Translations under genes and position numbers: made by a program
From: Nymphaea colorata
Taxonomy: Eukaryota > Streptophyta > Magnoliopsida > Nymphaeales > Nymphaeaceae
Reading direction: 5' to 3'
Assembly (NCBI RefSeq): GCF_008831285.2
Contig: NC_045138.2
Location: 37,501,115-37,565,114, forward strand
DNA: 64,000 nucleotides
Shown here: positions 13,701 to 26,225 of the stretch, piece by piece
Layout: every line of letters begins with the position of its first letter
Position numbering within the stretch: position 1 is the stretch's first letter
The notes under the pieces: generated by a model
What the model was told of the DNA's origin: nothing
Databases searched by the model: none
What the model saw: the letters and a program-made list of their open reading frames with translations, nothing else

Positions 13701-16700
13701 AGTCATTCGTCTACAAATAACAATTCGTAAGTGATATGCTTTCTGTTCTTTAATAGATGCTTTCTGTATGCTCATTAAAAGATCAATCTAAGCAGCCCAT
13801 AATTGTTACTTTCACATTCATGTGATTTATTTTATTGTACCGTGATAATAAAACTCATGGTTGGTTTCTTTTGTTAGGGTCCCAGCATGCTACAGAAAGG
13901 ATTTCCCATGCTCCAGTACACCAAAATGTAAGTCTAGGAACTGACTTACATGAAAAGAAATTTGCAGAAGCATTAGATTAGTGGCTACATTAACAATTGC
14001 ATTCCTTGTTCGATGGGAGGGTAAATTTCTAAATGACACTGGCAGATTCTTCTTTGTTCATCAACTGTGGAGGGCCTGCATATACAAGTATTGATGGAAG
14101 AAAATATGAAGCCGATATGGATGCGAGGGGCGAATCGTTCTTCGTTAACCATGACACATGGGCTATGAGCAGTTCTGGGATGTTCATGGACATTGGGAGT
14201 GGCACTTACCTAGTGTCCAACACAAGCACATTGTCAATGAAAGCTGATCCAACACTGTATACAAAAGCACGTATCTCACCCACCACCATGACCTATTATG
14301 GTCTGTGCCTACAAAACGGAAACTACACGGTCGAACTTCACTTTGCTGAACTCATGTTCACCAATGGCCCGACTTTTACTAGTATTGGAGAGCGAATATT
14401 CGACATATATATCCAGGTACATAGCCAATCGTTTGACAAATTCTTACCTTATACTGACCTACTGAGTACCGATCATAAATTTCTTTCTAATGTGGTCTCT
14501 GCACAGAATGAGCGAGTACTGGCCAATTTTGACATTGCCAGAGAAGCTGGTGGTTCGGGTAAGCCAGTTGATAAAAATTTCACTGCAAACGTAACAGCAA
14601 ACACTCTGGAGATCACTTTATATTGGGCTGGCAAAGGGACGCTCGCGGTTCCAAACAGAGGGGTCTATGGGCCTCTCATTTCAGCTATTTCAGTGACTCC
14701 CAGTATGTTGCTGTCTCTATGCTCTTTCAGTATCATGGTGTTCATAGATATCCATCTTATCTGGAAATATTCTCAGTAGCACAGTGTGTTCAAGATTCAA
14801 AACATAACATCGTGTTTGATAATGCTTAACTTATATTCTTGTTAGCTGAAAGCATGACCTCATATTGACTTTAGCATATAATTACCACCCTGGACATCTG
14901 TTGCCTCGCAATTATGCGGCAAAGTTGTTTCATTACCATGACCACATGATTGAAAAAACTATTTGACTCTCAGTAGTTTACATCACCACTATATGAATAT
15001 GGTCCTCTAATATTTATTAATGTTTTTATTTTACAGACTTTGTACCTAGGGACTTCGATGATGAGAAACGTGAAACACCAACTGCAGTCATCATTGTGGT
15101 AGTCATTGCTGCTTGCTTAATAATCATTTTGTTTTTAGTAATCCTTAGGATGAAGGGCTGTCTTGGAGGCAAACCACCTTTGGATAAAGGTACGAGCATA
15201 TATTTTCTCTGCTTTACGTTACTGTGATACGATTTTTGAAGAATAAAATGCAAATAACCTAGCAGCTTGAAATCATTGCAAAAGATCTTCTGTGTGATTC
15301 CAACTTCAAGTCTTCATTTTTAGTTAGCAACAACATTTTCTGTAAATTTTAATCAAATTTGCAATTAAGCCACTACTAAGGCAACTTCAATTAACACTGA
15401 CCTGGAAAACCACACCAAGACTTTATGAATGAAGTTGGGGCTTCCTTGTGCTCTGGAAGCCTTTTATCTCTTAAATTTATTCATCTTTCAAAGTAAACAA
15501 GTCCCCACTGAATGTTCAAGCTCTTTAATTCTTCACTTGACTTGGTAGAACTTCAAGGCCTAGAGCTGCAAACTGGATATTTCAGCCTTAAACAGATAAA
15601 AGCAGCAACAAGGAACTTCAATTCCATGAACAAGATCGGTGAAGGTGGTTTTGGACCCGTTTACAAGGTATATTCTAAATGCTGTAGCATCAAATGTCTA
15701 TATGTTCCTTTTTGTTTTTAGGTATTGTCATTCGGAATTTTGACATACCATTGCAGTTTCGGATTTATGGTCGTAGAAAAAAAAAAAGTGACGAAGTTTG
15801 TGCACGCTGCAAGTATTTTTTCTAATGTTTTCTTCCTCACGTTTTCTATAACCAGGGAACTTTGCCGGACGGTACCGTAATTGCAGTAAAACAGCTTTCG
15901 TCAAGATCAAGACAAGGTAACAGGGAATTCTTAACTGAGATAGGCATGATTTCAGCTTTGCAGCATCCAAATCTTGTGAAGCTATTTGGTTGTTGCATCG
16001 AGGGCAACCAATTGATGCTTGTGTACGAGTACCTGGAAAACAATTCGCTTGCCCGTGCACTATTTGGTAAGCATTTTCAGTTTCATGTCAGCTTAACTCA
16101 AAATATACACGCAATTGGGCCATTCATATAGGAGAAACCATGCTCTTATACAATGCCGATGTGCTTTCTGGTTGTTCCATTGCTCGCCGGAAAAGTCTAA
16201 CATGCAGCAATTTGGTAACCGCAGGGCCACCGGAGAACCGGTTGAAACTGAATTGGCCAACAAGAAGCAGCATCTGCATTGGAATCGCAAAAGGTCTTGC
16301 CTATCTTCACGAGGAATCTAGACTGAAGATTGTTCATAGAGACATTAAAGCTACAAACGTTTTGCTCGATAAGGATCTGAATGCGAAAATATCCGACTTT
16401 GGTCTAGCAAAGCTTGATGAAGGAGATAATACGCATATCAGCACTCGAATTGCTGGGACCATGTGAGTTAATATTACAGATTCTGCTTTGCGCGTGGCTT
16501 TCATTTGCATATTAGGCCTTGCAGAGGTTGACAATTCTAAAATTTTAATTGAAATGCTTGCCGAATGTATGTTTCCACAAGATCTCTTTTGCCGTTTTGA
16601 GCTCGTCCAGGCGGGTAAAAATATTCAAATTGTGCCTACATGGAGAGACAGAGAGAAATTTTTCCGTTTTCCCTTATAACCTGATGATATCTATATGACC

Positions 16701-17669
16701 GATCAATTGCAGAGGTTACATGGCTCCTGAGTACGCAACGAGGGGTTACTTAACCGACAAGGCAGACGTCTACAGTTTCGGGATCGTGGCGTTGGAGATA
16801 GTGAGTGGTAGAAACAACACGACTCCCATGCCGGAGGATGATGGCACGTTCCTCTTGGATTCGGTATATTCCTTCATCTTGTGTTATGCTGAACGGTGAT
16901 ATTCCTAATAGTTTCAGTAGTGAATATCTGGAACATCTCGTTCGGGCCCCGGGGTCCCTGACCTGTGGTGAATAATTTGAAATATCAGCAAAAGTGAAAC
17001 CCTTGTCAATATAATAAAAAACGTGAAAAGTTTTCGGAGATCATGACGAAAATGTAGGTTCGATGTAATTTTTGTCCAAATTTTTACTTCTTTTTGGCGT
17101 CACATTCCTGAGCTGACCACTTAATATCCGCTCATACGACGACCTAGGCTAAGAACATATTACTCTCATTTTCTCACAAGTTTGATATTCTTTAAATGTC
17201 ATGAATGAGATATTTTCATGAATGAGATATTTTACATACTAACAGCTGCTTAATGATACCCCAGGCTTATGTTCTACAAGAGAAGGGTCGCCTCCGGGAA
17301 CTCGTAGACCCGAGCTTGGAATCAAACTTCTCGGAGGAGGAGGCATTGAGAATGCTTAAGGTTGCGCTTCTTTGCACCAGTCCTTCTCCTAGTCTTAGAC
17401 CTAAGATGTCTACCATCGTCGATATGCTTGAAGGGCGAACCGAAGTTTACCAAGTTCCAATCGTGGCTACCGTATTGAATAGAGCTTTCGTCGGTGCTCG
17501 GTCGCAGCATCTCTCACAGTACAGCACAACTCAGAGCCAGTCATCCACGGGACAAAGCAGCGGCCGTGGACCATGGATGGCGTCATCGGAGTCAATTTCC
17601 ATTGTAGAGGAGGACCATTCCATGTTAATAAGGTCTGCTAGTGAGCAAAGTTTAGAACACCTATCATAG
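1706..17669 (+). CDS. LRR receptor-like kinase, LRR-VIII-2 class, with malectin-like domain
   Basis: Predicted plasma-membrane receptor Ser/Thr kinase, 1023 aa. Twenty-four exons join in frame: 1706-1832, 6596-6770, 6864-6935, 7925-7993, 8739-8810, 9945-10016, 10999-11070, 11155-11226, 11307-11378, 12013-12084, 12164-12235, 12831-12896, 13023-13088, 13532-13591, 13688-13726, 13878-13927, 14046-14416, 14507-14702, 15037-15189, 15549-15667, 15856-16066, 16225-16462, 16713-16863, 17265-17669. A hydrophobic signal peptide opens the protein. Mostly 66-72-bp exons with the same phase each encode one leucine-rich repeat. The malectin-like domain spans about residues 410-600 and the membrane span about 615-635. 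The kinase has its glycine loop at 680-685, Lys701, HRD with Asp799 and DFG at 817-819, so it should be an active RD kinase. This order matches the Arabidopsis At1g07650/At1g53430/LIK1 group, a few members of which have immune roles. The ligand is unknown. Intron 1 is unusually long. Confidence 0.93.
3526..3575. repeat. 25-bp perfect tandem duplication
   Basis: A 25-bp unit beginning ACCGCTGTAGTATGC occurs twice head to tail (3526-3550 and 3551-3575), with no mismatch. It lies in intron 1 of the receptor kinase. Confidence 0.9.
4690..5830 (-). mobile_element. Degenerate Ty1/copia fragment: RNase H end, PPT and LTR remnant
   Basis: Read on the minus strand, about 5830-5560 encodes the end of a copia polyprotein. 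[11 protein letters not shown] stretch matches the RNase H DNQ motif. It is followed by [14 protein letters not shown], and after a frame change [14 protein letters not shown], both characteristic of copia C-termini. A purine-rich tract with GGGGGAG follows, then TGTTACA at 5537-5531, which fits a polypurine tract and the start of a 3' LTR running toward lower coordinates. Stops and frameshifts show it is dead. The LTR end is not certain, so the left limit is a guess. It is antisense to the host gene, inside intron 1. Confidence 0.75.
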
Positions 17670-17767
17670 TCATTCGACCTTCGGATCAACGTCATGGCAA
17701 TGAAGAATGTAACTCATTATATTTCTCTATGACTCGCCGTTCGTGTTAGTGAAACGTGTAAGCTGTT

Positions 17768-17789
17768 TGTTTGTTTGTTTGTTTGTTTT
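17768..17789. repeat. (TTTG)n tract
   Basis: About five tandem TTTG units about 100 bp after the receptor-kinase stop codon, probably in its 3' untranslated region. Confidence 0.85.
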
Positions 17790-17859
17790 CTTCAAATACT
17801 TCACTGTTTATTTTTTATTGAGACGGGATGCATATTTGTATTGTATGTATCTCAATTTT

Positions 17860-17865
17860 AATAAA
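17860..17865 (+). terminator. Poly(A) signal of the receptor kinase (AATAAA)
   Basis: A canonical AATAAA lies about 190 bp after the stop codon in AT-rich sequence. The spacing suits a plant polyadenylation signal. This is inferred; no transcript data are available. Confidence 0.5.
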
Positions 17866-18877
17866 TATGTATAGTCATCTTATTCTTTTAAGGCAATGCT
17901 CAGTCCTCTGGAATCCTTTTCTTGGAGGGAGAACCAAATGTGAGAATTAGAAATCTTTCCTTTAATTCCAGGAAATTCGAACAATCTTTGCAATGAAGCA
18001 TACGGGAGTGCAGGGCTATTGAGTTGGTAAATCAAAAGAGTAGTTCGACGTTATTTCTGATCTTCAGTTTGTTATGCCTTAAAATTTTTTAGGGACTGAT
18101 TCCTCTTACCTGAAGCTTTTGGTTTTGCCCGCTATGCATGCATCGGGGTCGGTGTTCTCCCTGTTAAATGGTTAGCCACCAGGTTCGCATCATGAATATG
18201 CAACATGAAAGCAACCCAGAGACAAGAAAGGAATGGTTCATGTAAAGTTCTCAACATGCAAGTGCTCATCCTTTTTTACTTTGATCGTAGACCAAGAACT
18301 TTGTCTTTTAAATTTAAGTAGATGTAATTCAGCTTCTCTCAAGCTTCACAAATACCATCTTGGGTTAGTGCTGAAGCTGGAGGTTTTTTTTTTACAGGCA
18401 AGCGAAGTAGAGTAAACCCTTATATAAAATAAACCATCATTCATTTTCAGTAGTTTGGTTCTCCTACTTGATCGACTTCATTATCTTACACTTGGCGTTC
18501 CAGAGCACCTCACACATAATTGCAAAAGCCAAGTCTCCTTTGCAAATTACAAGTACAATTACTTAATTGCCCACAAAATTTGGGTACAATGACTGATGGA
18601 CCTAGTCACCGCTGCTACAAATTCAATAGATACATCACAGCCAAAGAACTTAGTTACAACTAAAGAAAAACCAGGTAAGAGCGTCATTTTCATACAAGCT
18701 ATGGGCCTTTCTTTTTAGATACTTCACACAAGGTGCGGAGAGTACAAGCTAGCTGGTCCAATCCTAACACACAAGAGCGGAGGGTCAGCGCTACCTATTG
18801 CCAACATACACAAGCCTAAGGAACACAGACCCTCAGGCCTAACCCTAACCATACTTCCGGCATTCGTCGCCGGAGCT

Positions 18878-21800
18878 TCACACGTGCCTCCGGCGCTTCC
18901 CGGTCAATAGCCCACCATGGTGGACCTGGTAGAATGGTTGCTGGATGAGAGAAGGTGAAGACGAGGATGTGATGTCCGGTACGAAGAACGAGTCATCAGC
19001 GTACGACCGAGCTGCCGGAAAATTAGCCGGCCAGTAGAGCCCGGAGTCGGTCGGCGGCGACGGCATCTCCGGCACCTGGAATGTGCATTCCTCGACGGAC
19101 AGTTCCTCGTCGGCAGCGTGGTAGATCGGCGACCAATCGCACTCCCCGTACTTGCTCGGATCAACCTGCAAAGTTAGCCTGTATTATGAATCGGACTACT
19201 GATTTTAAGATGGAAGGTCATTTTTGAACTCACAAAGTGGTTTTCTTCCATTACAAAAAGAAACAGTTAGATCAAAGAAATCGAACTTTGTCATAAGCGT
19301 GTCCCCATTCTACCATACCACCAAACTTGAGCGCCTACATTGTTGCAAAACTTTTTAAGAACCAAATGAACGACCACACTGGCATGTGTCTGCAGGGCCA
19401 ACTAGAGATTGGACTCGAGAGAGTCAAAGACGTTGAGGAACTAAAGGGATGCCAATGGATACATTCCAATGAAATGTGCCTTTCATTTTATCCGATTTAT
19501 CACATGCTCACATCTTCCGTGTCAAATGCACATAAAAAGAAGTATAATACGGTATCGGAATCTAAAGTTTAAATTGCAAATCCAAATTGAATTCCAATAA
19601 AAACCAACTTTCAAAATGTATGAATATCAAATAGGAAACATTTATTTAAAGCTAAATCGGAATTTGAATTCAAATCGAAATTCAATCGGATATATGTTAG
19701 ATTTTTTTTTCTTTTTGGTCCCATGTCCAATTTCATTCCAATCCATACCCAATATTTTGAGTCTTGAAAGCCGATAAATGGGTCAAAAACTTGTGGGGAT
19801 CCACATCATAACTAAGCAGGCATAAAAGGACGGACTGATCCAAGGGGGGCCCCAATAAAGCATAGTGATCCGACCCGGGCCCATTTCACCACCCAAAACA
19901 GGAGGATGAAGGTGGAGGTGGCACCGGCCACGTGAACTTCACGTGAAGAATCAGGAGGAACAGGAAAGCATGAGAAGTGCATATCAGATGCAGCTCCCAT
20001 TGCAAAGAGAAGAGGGAAAGGCTCCCCCCATACCATCCCCATCATTTCTTTGTTCTTTGTTTAATGTTGGTCCCCCTTCCATTATAGACCCTCACCTCCA
20101 GGAGCAGGAGGTTGGTGTACATGTAATGGGTTGAATCTGGATCCGAGGGGGACTTGACCTGGACGCTCTTCACAGCTCCCATCTTCTTATCAAGATTGCA
20201 GACTTCTCCAGATTTTCAACTTGTAGAGGAAGAAGCAGGACTCCATGTACGACCACCTCAAATCCGAGATTCTGAGAAAAAATGAATCTGGTTTCTCTTT
20301 TGTGCATAGAATCCGTTATCTATAGATTCCTCCTGTAATACATGAACCTTTCAAACAAGGGATTTGAGATTCTTAATGAAAATACATGGGTCTGAAATCT
20401 TGAAATCTATAATCCCAAGGTCCCAAATCATTAGGGTGTGTTTAGTAGCTTTAGATTTCAGATCCAAAGCTGATTTAAGAAGATCCAGCCTATGTAAGAC
20501 CCATAACGTAAACAAAAACCTTAAGAGGATTTAAGATCTTATCTGAGTTTTCTAATAATCTCAAATAGCTTCGGATCTCGGATTCCAAGGCTATCAAACA
20601 CTCCCATTTAAGAAATCTAAGTACCCACCAGGAGAACCAAAGTTTTCGCCTTCTGCCAGGGAACAGTTTGAATCCCAAGGTGAAACAAGCAGAAGCCCGC
20701 TCTATGCTGGACAGAGAGGCATAAACTAAAAGGGCAAAGGCGGTTCAGATTCAACAACTAAAGCAGGTTCGACAGCTTTGGCCTGTAGCGACCATACACA
20801 CGCCACGGAAACAAACATGGATTAACGAGCAATGGCCTTGGTTCCATGGAATCGGTTTCCAACCCGCACAAAGGGAAAAGGAGAAAGAAAAGGCGCAGAA
20901 ACAAACTGTGCATACCTTAGATGAGCCATTATCGACGAACGCGAAGTTCTGATCGAAATCAGGCAGGCTCAGGAAATCATCAAGACCCCAGTTGGGCAGT
21001 AGCCCGGTGACCGGAGTGCCCGGGAACTGGGCCTTGCCGGTGGTACCTGCGTTATCACGAATGCAGTTCTGGACCGGAAATGGATCTACAGAGGAGGCAG
21101 CAGTAGCGATCGTGGCTGCCGCAGGCACCGTCGCCGTGGTTTGAGCCGCCTCCGGAGTCGGTTTCTTGGACAGAAACGGAGCAGGGCACTTAGGAGGCGG
21201 GGCAGGGCCTCTGTCTGCAGGATCAGGGTTGATGACGACAGGGGTGGTCTCGAGACCGACCCGCACCCCCGTGATTAAGAACCTCTGGTGCCCCGAGACA
21301 TAGGCATTGGCCGTGTGAATTGCCACATCGCATTTCCGGCATAGCAGAGCCCGGTCCTCTACGCAGAAGAAGTAGCCGATGGCGTCCTAAGAAGAAGAAG
21401 AGGATTATGAGCAATTACCAACAATAATCCGATTTCCAAAAATTCAATTTTCGCATGAGTCTCTGCTGCTGCTGCATCAATATTAATAGTAACAAGAGCA
21501 ATAACAAACAGAGCACTAATATAAAATGGTTTTCGTCTTTCTTAAAGATTTCATTGGATGAGAAAGATTCACTTTGTAAAATTATTTTAAAAAATCAACC
21601 AATATCCTCTGTTCCTTTTCTTCTACAGAGACGAGACAAAAGCAACAGTAAGCACAATCACATACTCGAAAAAAAAAAAAAGAATCTTCCTTTTCCACTT
21701 AAAAAGTAAAATTGGTTATAAATCACCTAAACATCCATTCCATTATTGTTCTACAAATCCAATTAAGGCTTAGTTTTAGCAGACTGAACAAATAAAGGAA

Positions 21801-22194
21801 AAGAAGAAGAGGAAAAATCCAAGCAAGATACTGCTTCGGTTTTGATCTTGAAATCGGAAAAACAAGGAATGGTATCTTAATTCTTTCGCAGAGAAAGTGC
21901 TAGCGACACCAACTACTGACAGATAAAATTACCATTTAAAAGAAAAAAACATTGAAACAGAAGACAAAGAGAAAAGAAGTGATTGGGAAGATTGTTCTGA
22001 TCTTCGTTTGGTACCTGGCAAATATCACACTTGGGCATCTGAGAGGCGGACATGAGAGGAATCCTCTGATGCTTCTCTGCCAACTTGTTAGCAGCATGGA
22101 TCTTCTCATCACAGCCACTGCAGAGGGCGGCTTCATCTGCACAGCACATCACCACCGCCTCTGCTACCTCACAGGAATTACACGTTATCTTCAT
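18878..22194 (-). CDS. BBX22: Double B-box zinc-finger transcription regulator, BBX22/LZF1-like
   Basis: Nuclear light-signalling regulator of BBX group IV, 312 aa in three exons: 22194-22015, 21386-20916 and 19165-18878. Exon 1 encodes B-box 1 (MKITCNSC start, CCADEAALC, CDEKIHAANKLAEKHQR). Exon 2 opens with B-box 2 (CVEDRALLCRKCD, IHTAN, HQRFL). No CCT domain follows. The C-terminus has the PSPPTDSGLYWP stretch, the FFVPDI motif and a basic GKRRRHV end, all very close to Arabidopsis BBX22. In that family the VP motif binds COP1, and BBX22 promotes photomorphogenesis with HY5. The gene has a TATA box and CT-rich leader upstream and a G-box pair in intron 2. BBX20 is the main alternative, but the C-terminal motifs favour BBX22. 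Confidence 0.9.
19929..19945. promoter_or_regulatory. Pair of G-boxes (CACGTG) in BBX intron 2
   Basis: Two perfect CACGTG hexamers start at 19929 and 19940, one helical turn apart. The second sits in the 10-bp palindrome TTCACGTGAA. G-boxes are core sites for bZIP (HY5) and bHLH (PIF) factors, and Arabidopsis BBX22 is light and HY5 regulated. An enhancer role here is inference. Confidence 0.45.
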
Positions 22195-22198
22195 GGTG

Positions 22199-22218
22199 CT
22201 CTCTCTCTCTCTCTCTCT
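22199..22218. repeat. (CT)n tract in BBX 5' leader
   Basis: About ten CT dinucleotides lie directly before the BBX start codon, reading as GA repeats on the coding strand. Such tracts are common in plant 5' leaders and may bind GAGA-type factors. Confidence 0.85.
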
Positions 22219-22316
22219 ACACAATCAAACACAGAGAAACCCTCTAGATCTCTTCCTAACAACCCTTTTAGATTTTCAAACCTCTTACGTCTGCTCCCTT
22301 TCCTTTGTTTTCTCCC

Positions 22317-22324
22317 CTTTTATA
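22317..22324 (-). promoter_or_regulatory. TATA box of the BBX gene
   Basis: The minus strand reads TATAAAAG about 125 bp upstream of the ATG, a near-consensus plant TATA box. It predicts transcription starting near 22285-22295 and a leader of about 95 nt that includes the CT tract. Position and sequence are seen directly; use as promoter is inferred. Confidence 0.6.
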
Positions 22325-22744
22325 CAAGATGGTTTATCCACAAGGAGGAGAGCGAAAGCAGGGAGAAATATCTGAGATGAACACAAGAAACGCATGGCAC
22401 CAGATGCTTGTGCTGACGAAAATAGACGAGCGTGTCCCTACTTTATTCTTGAAAGGACATGCCCAGATACTTAAGCCGGCCGCCGGTGCGAACAAGAAAG
22501 TGCATTCCGTCCTAGGCTCTTGGACTGTTGCATCGAGATGCTTATAAGCTTTCCAAGCAGAAAATGTCGTCCGGTCATCTTTAGATGGACGGTCGGCCCT
22601 CTCCCAACGTCTACACTTCTTTACTACCAGTGTCATGCGTGACCGGAGGAACTTTTCCTTTCCGGTGAGAGAGATGGTTCTTTCTCCTACTGTTCCGGTG
22701 AGAGCGGGAACTCTCATTTTTTTCCTTGACTTTAGGGTTCGGCT

Positions 22745-22836
22745 ACATACTTTAACTTGTACATAAAACTTTTCTCCTCATAACATAATCACATACTTTA
22801 ACTTGTACATAAAACTTTTCTCCTCATAACATAATC
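22745..22836. repeat. 46-bp perfect tandem duplication
   Basis: A 46-bp unit starting ACATACTTTAACTTG is present twice, at 22745-22790 and 22791-22836, with no mismatch. It lies about 550 bp upstream of the BBX start and so could fall in its promoter. The identity suggests a recent duplication. Confidence 0.95.
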
Positions 22837-23349
22837 TCCTGCAAATTTGAACTGAAGACATCCGCCCCTTTTTGTAATATTTAAAATTTTGAAAAGGGTG
22901 TTTAATGGGAAGAATATGGGGAGTAGATGCTTAATAAATTCAGGCACGCAGGTTGAATATTTGATCCTGGGGAAACTATTCAATTTGATTTGATTTTTTA
23001 TACACAAGTTTTAAATGAATGATGGTAGTTCTCTTTTGTTGGACCCTAATTTGCACTGATAATGTAAAGATCCATGAGCTAGGATTTGTAATTTCACACT
23101 CAGCTTTCCAAGATTGGGCTTAAACTCAATTGCCAAAACTGAGTTTTGTTGTCATCCAAGTAGGCACAAAGCGCAGTTTTAGATTGAACAGGTTTTCAAC
23201 GGGATTTGTTGTCATTCAAACATGTCCTAAAAGGTTGGATTGGAATGAACGTGTGGACTACCATGGGAAGTTAGGACCATTTGAGTCAATGTCCTCTCTA
23301 TTCATGATATGATATGATCAGCAGTGGCAAAGCTACGTGTGGGCTTGCA

Positions 23350-23425
23350 AGGGGAGAAGGAGAGGGGGCCGCCTAGGCTGTGGCTCCACACCAACTAATT
23401 GAAAAAAAAAATTACATTAAAAAAT
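23350..23425 (+). repeat. Dispersed repeat, copy A
   Basis: A purine-rich AGGGGAG...GGGGGCC segment runs into GCCTAGGCTGTGGCTC and then CTAATTGAAAAAAAAA. A diverged copy in opposite orientation lies at 29766-29842. The A-rich end suggests a retroposon tail, but the family is not identified. Confidence 0.55.
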
Positions 23426-26139
23426 TAAAAATTTTTAGTTGTGTAATGTATTTTTTGGATTCGAGTTTAGTTTAGCCATACATGGATAAGTTTGTTGGAT
23501 TGTTTGGTCTGTCCCTGAAAAAAATCTCTGTTCTCTATGGGCTTGTATAGGCAGCTGCCGACAGAGGGTCAAATAACTTGTTTTATTTTCATGCTACTTC
23601 CTACCTATGGTTTACTTTATTGCACACCGGTATCCCATTAGATATATATTTTATATTAGTGTCTTTCAGCCACAAATTTTTAAGTCGGCGCAACTGTACC
23701 CGCATCTCACTAACCTTTATCTTGGTCAGACCTAATATATTAATTTAAAAAAAAATAAGTTTTTAAGTTATTTTTTAACGTGGATACATATGGATACAAA
23801 TGATATATGTTGTCTACAAGCATCATTTGTAAGATTTATGATAGAAGTCAAGAAAAAGGAATTCAATGTTTGTTGGGACCATCCTTGTTATTGTTTCCCT
23901 TAATAAGCTAATCTAGGACATACTCTCCATAAAATGTGTCATATATCTAAGACATTCTTCTACCGTAAAGGGAAGGGAAGAACATTCCTCCTCTAGCAAA
24001 CATGCTAAAGGGGCGGGCAATCATATATTCTTGGCCTTAGTTCTTATATCATGGAGGGAGACAGGGTAGAACTCGAATGCACCATTCGAATGCACCATTG
24101 AGCAACAACTCCGCGATCTATTTGTTCGCAATTTGAGCAAAATGAAAAAGCTTTCAGCAATTTGGGAGAAACTTTACTCAGGTGTCAAACACTTGTTTTA
24201 TTTGATGTATCATCCAAACACGAGGGACTCCCCCCGAGCTAGGGTTTGCTTTTAAACCCATCACTAGGCTCTAAAATGAATTTTGTTTTGTGCCAAAGCT
24301 AGGGAGGGTGAGCATCTAGTCCAAATCACACACATAATTATTTGGATGCTCTTTTGGGTGCCTAGATTTGGCATCCAAGATATGTGGACTAGGGTTTTAT
24401 CGCGCAATTAGGAAGCTCCACCTGTTCCGCTGCCGGTTTCCGGGCCGCTCATCACTTAACACGTGGATTTGAGTGTCTTATTTTATTCGAAGCAAAAGAT
24501 ATATTCTGTGGTCATACAAGTATGCAACGTTTAATTAATTAGCTTTGGTGGGGAGCATGTAAGTTAGAATAAAAAGATATTTAGTAAAGTGTCTACAACC
24601 CAATAAACTACTTTTCTTTCAGGTAAGACCACCCAAAGATAAAGGTGTGGATTCTTTAGTGTGCTCTCACTTTTGGGAACCAACAAAGAGGATATGAAGA
24701 ATATTTAAGTGTTTCATCCATGGATCCAGGTTAGAGCTTGTTTGTGAAATGCAATATACCACTCAGAGTCTGGGTTCCAGGTTAATCTATTAGAGTATAT
24801 TTGCATGGTGGAGAGAGGGGTACTTTGGGACCTGAGTGAACTTACGGTTACTTCCTTCAACTCGAGAGTAGCACCTACCACCGTTTGAAGTTCTAGTGAT
24901 TAGTGGATTTTTAGAGCAGCTACACACCCCATGGGACGTTAGGTGGAGTTTGTCTTTTCCTTGCTTTTGAGCATCAAATGGTGAAAAATGTTTTTTCGAG
25001 TTTTCTTTTTACATACATTGCATATCATAATAGATTAGAGATTGTCTCAAATATGTATTTGTTTTTCGATGAAACCATCAAGAAAGCAAATTTTTTCTTA
25101 AGAAAAAAAAAACTAGGTTACATGAAAACATAGTTTTTTTAACTAGCTTCCAGACCTAGTTTGTGCTTGGTTGGCAAGATCAAAACGACATTTTACGTGC
25201 ATTTTTTTTTCTTTTTTTTTGCGGAGGGGCAAGGTGGTTAGGATTGTCACCGTTATGCAAACAAGTGTTATACTTCATTTCCAGAGGGCCCGAGCCATAT
25301 ATAATAAGTTGACATACGTTTACATATTAGTCTCCCCACAGTAATAAATTTTATATGTTTGAGTCCTCCCCAGTAACAACATATTCAAGTACATGCAGCT
25401 TTAATTGGCGTACATAAGAAAATAAATTTGGGAGAACTTCATGTTCCATGTGCCATTACTTTAGACAATAAAATATCGTGAATTTTTCTTTCCCCCAAGA
25501 TTATGCACAAAGTCTCACCTACCAATATTAATAGAGCTAGTCAAAGAGTTTAGTTTCCAAAAAGTCGTTCCTTAATTGTGATTAAAATAAGAAGATAATA
25601 CATGTGAGTCGATTCTCAAACAGGAAAAAGCGAGTAACATGTCAATATATCCCTGGAGATGTTGTTCCGGACACGCGGCAATCTGATGCGCGCGGGTCTG
25701 TTTTTCGTACCTGAAAACGACGCCTTTCCGTGTTTTTCTAGAGATGGGTGGTTCTTATTTAGTTATAAGACCTGTAGGGGTCGAATTAAATTTTTTAATT
25801 TTTGAGTAGGGTTGAAATAATTTTTTTTTATATAGAAGAAGTAAATTTTTTTAACATTTACATGTGAATTAAAACAGTGGGACCAAGACCCATGCAGGTC
25901 CTACCTTGGCTCTGTTCCTAGTTATGCGCTGTGAGGTTCGATGAACAAGGGTTAGTAACTAATTGGGTTGACTTATGTCTGAACCCTAAGGAACTTAAAT
26001 TTGAAGTGATGGCAAGTACTTAGGGAAGAGGGGGCTTCGTCCCAGAGTTTTACAAATGTTAGTGAATTTCTCAAAGAGTTTTACAACCAAAAGAACATGT
26101 TCATTAACTCCCTAACCTCTAATAAAATACCAAACAGAT

Positions 26140-26225
26140 TAAAGTAATGTATATATGTATATATATATAGTATCTAATTCGTGCTCTAGATTATGTATAT
26201 ACATGTATATATACATGTATAGTAG
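26140..26225. repeat. TA-rich low-complexity and palindromic sequence
   Basis: Alternating TATATG/CATATA runs include the palindrome TATATACATGTATATA. They are read directly, and no function is implied. Confidence 0.7.
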
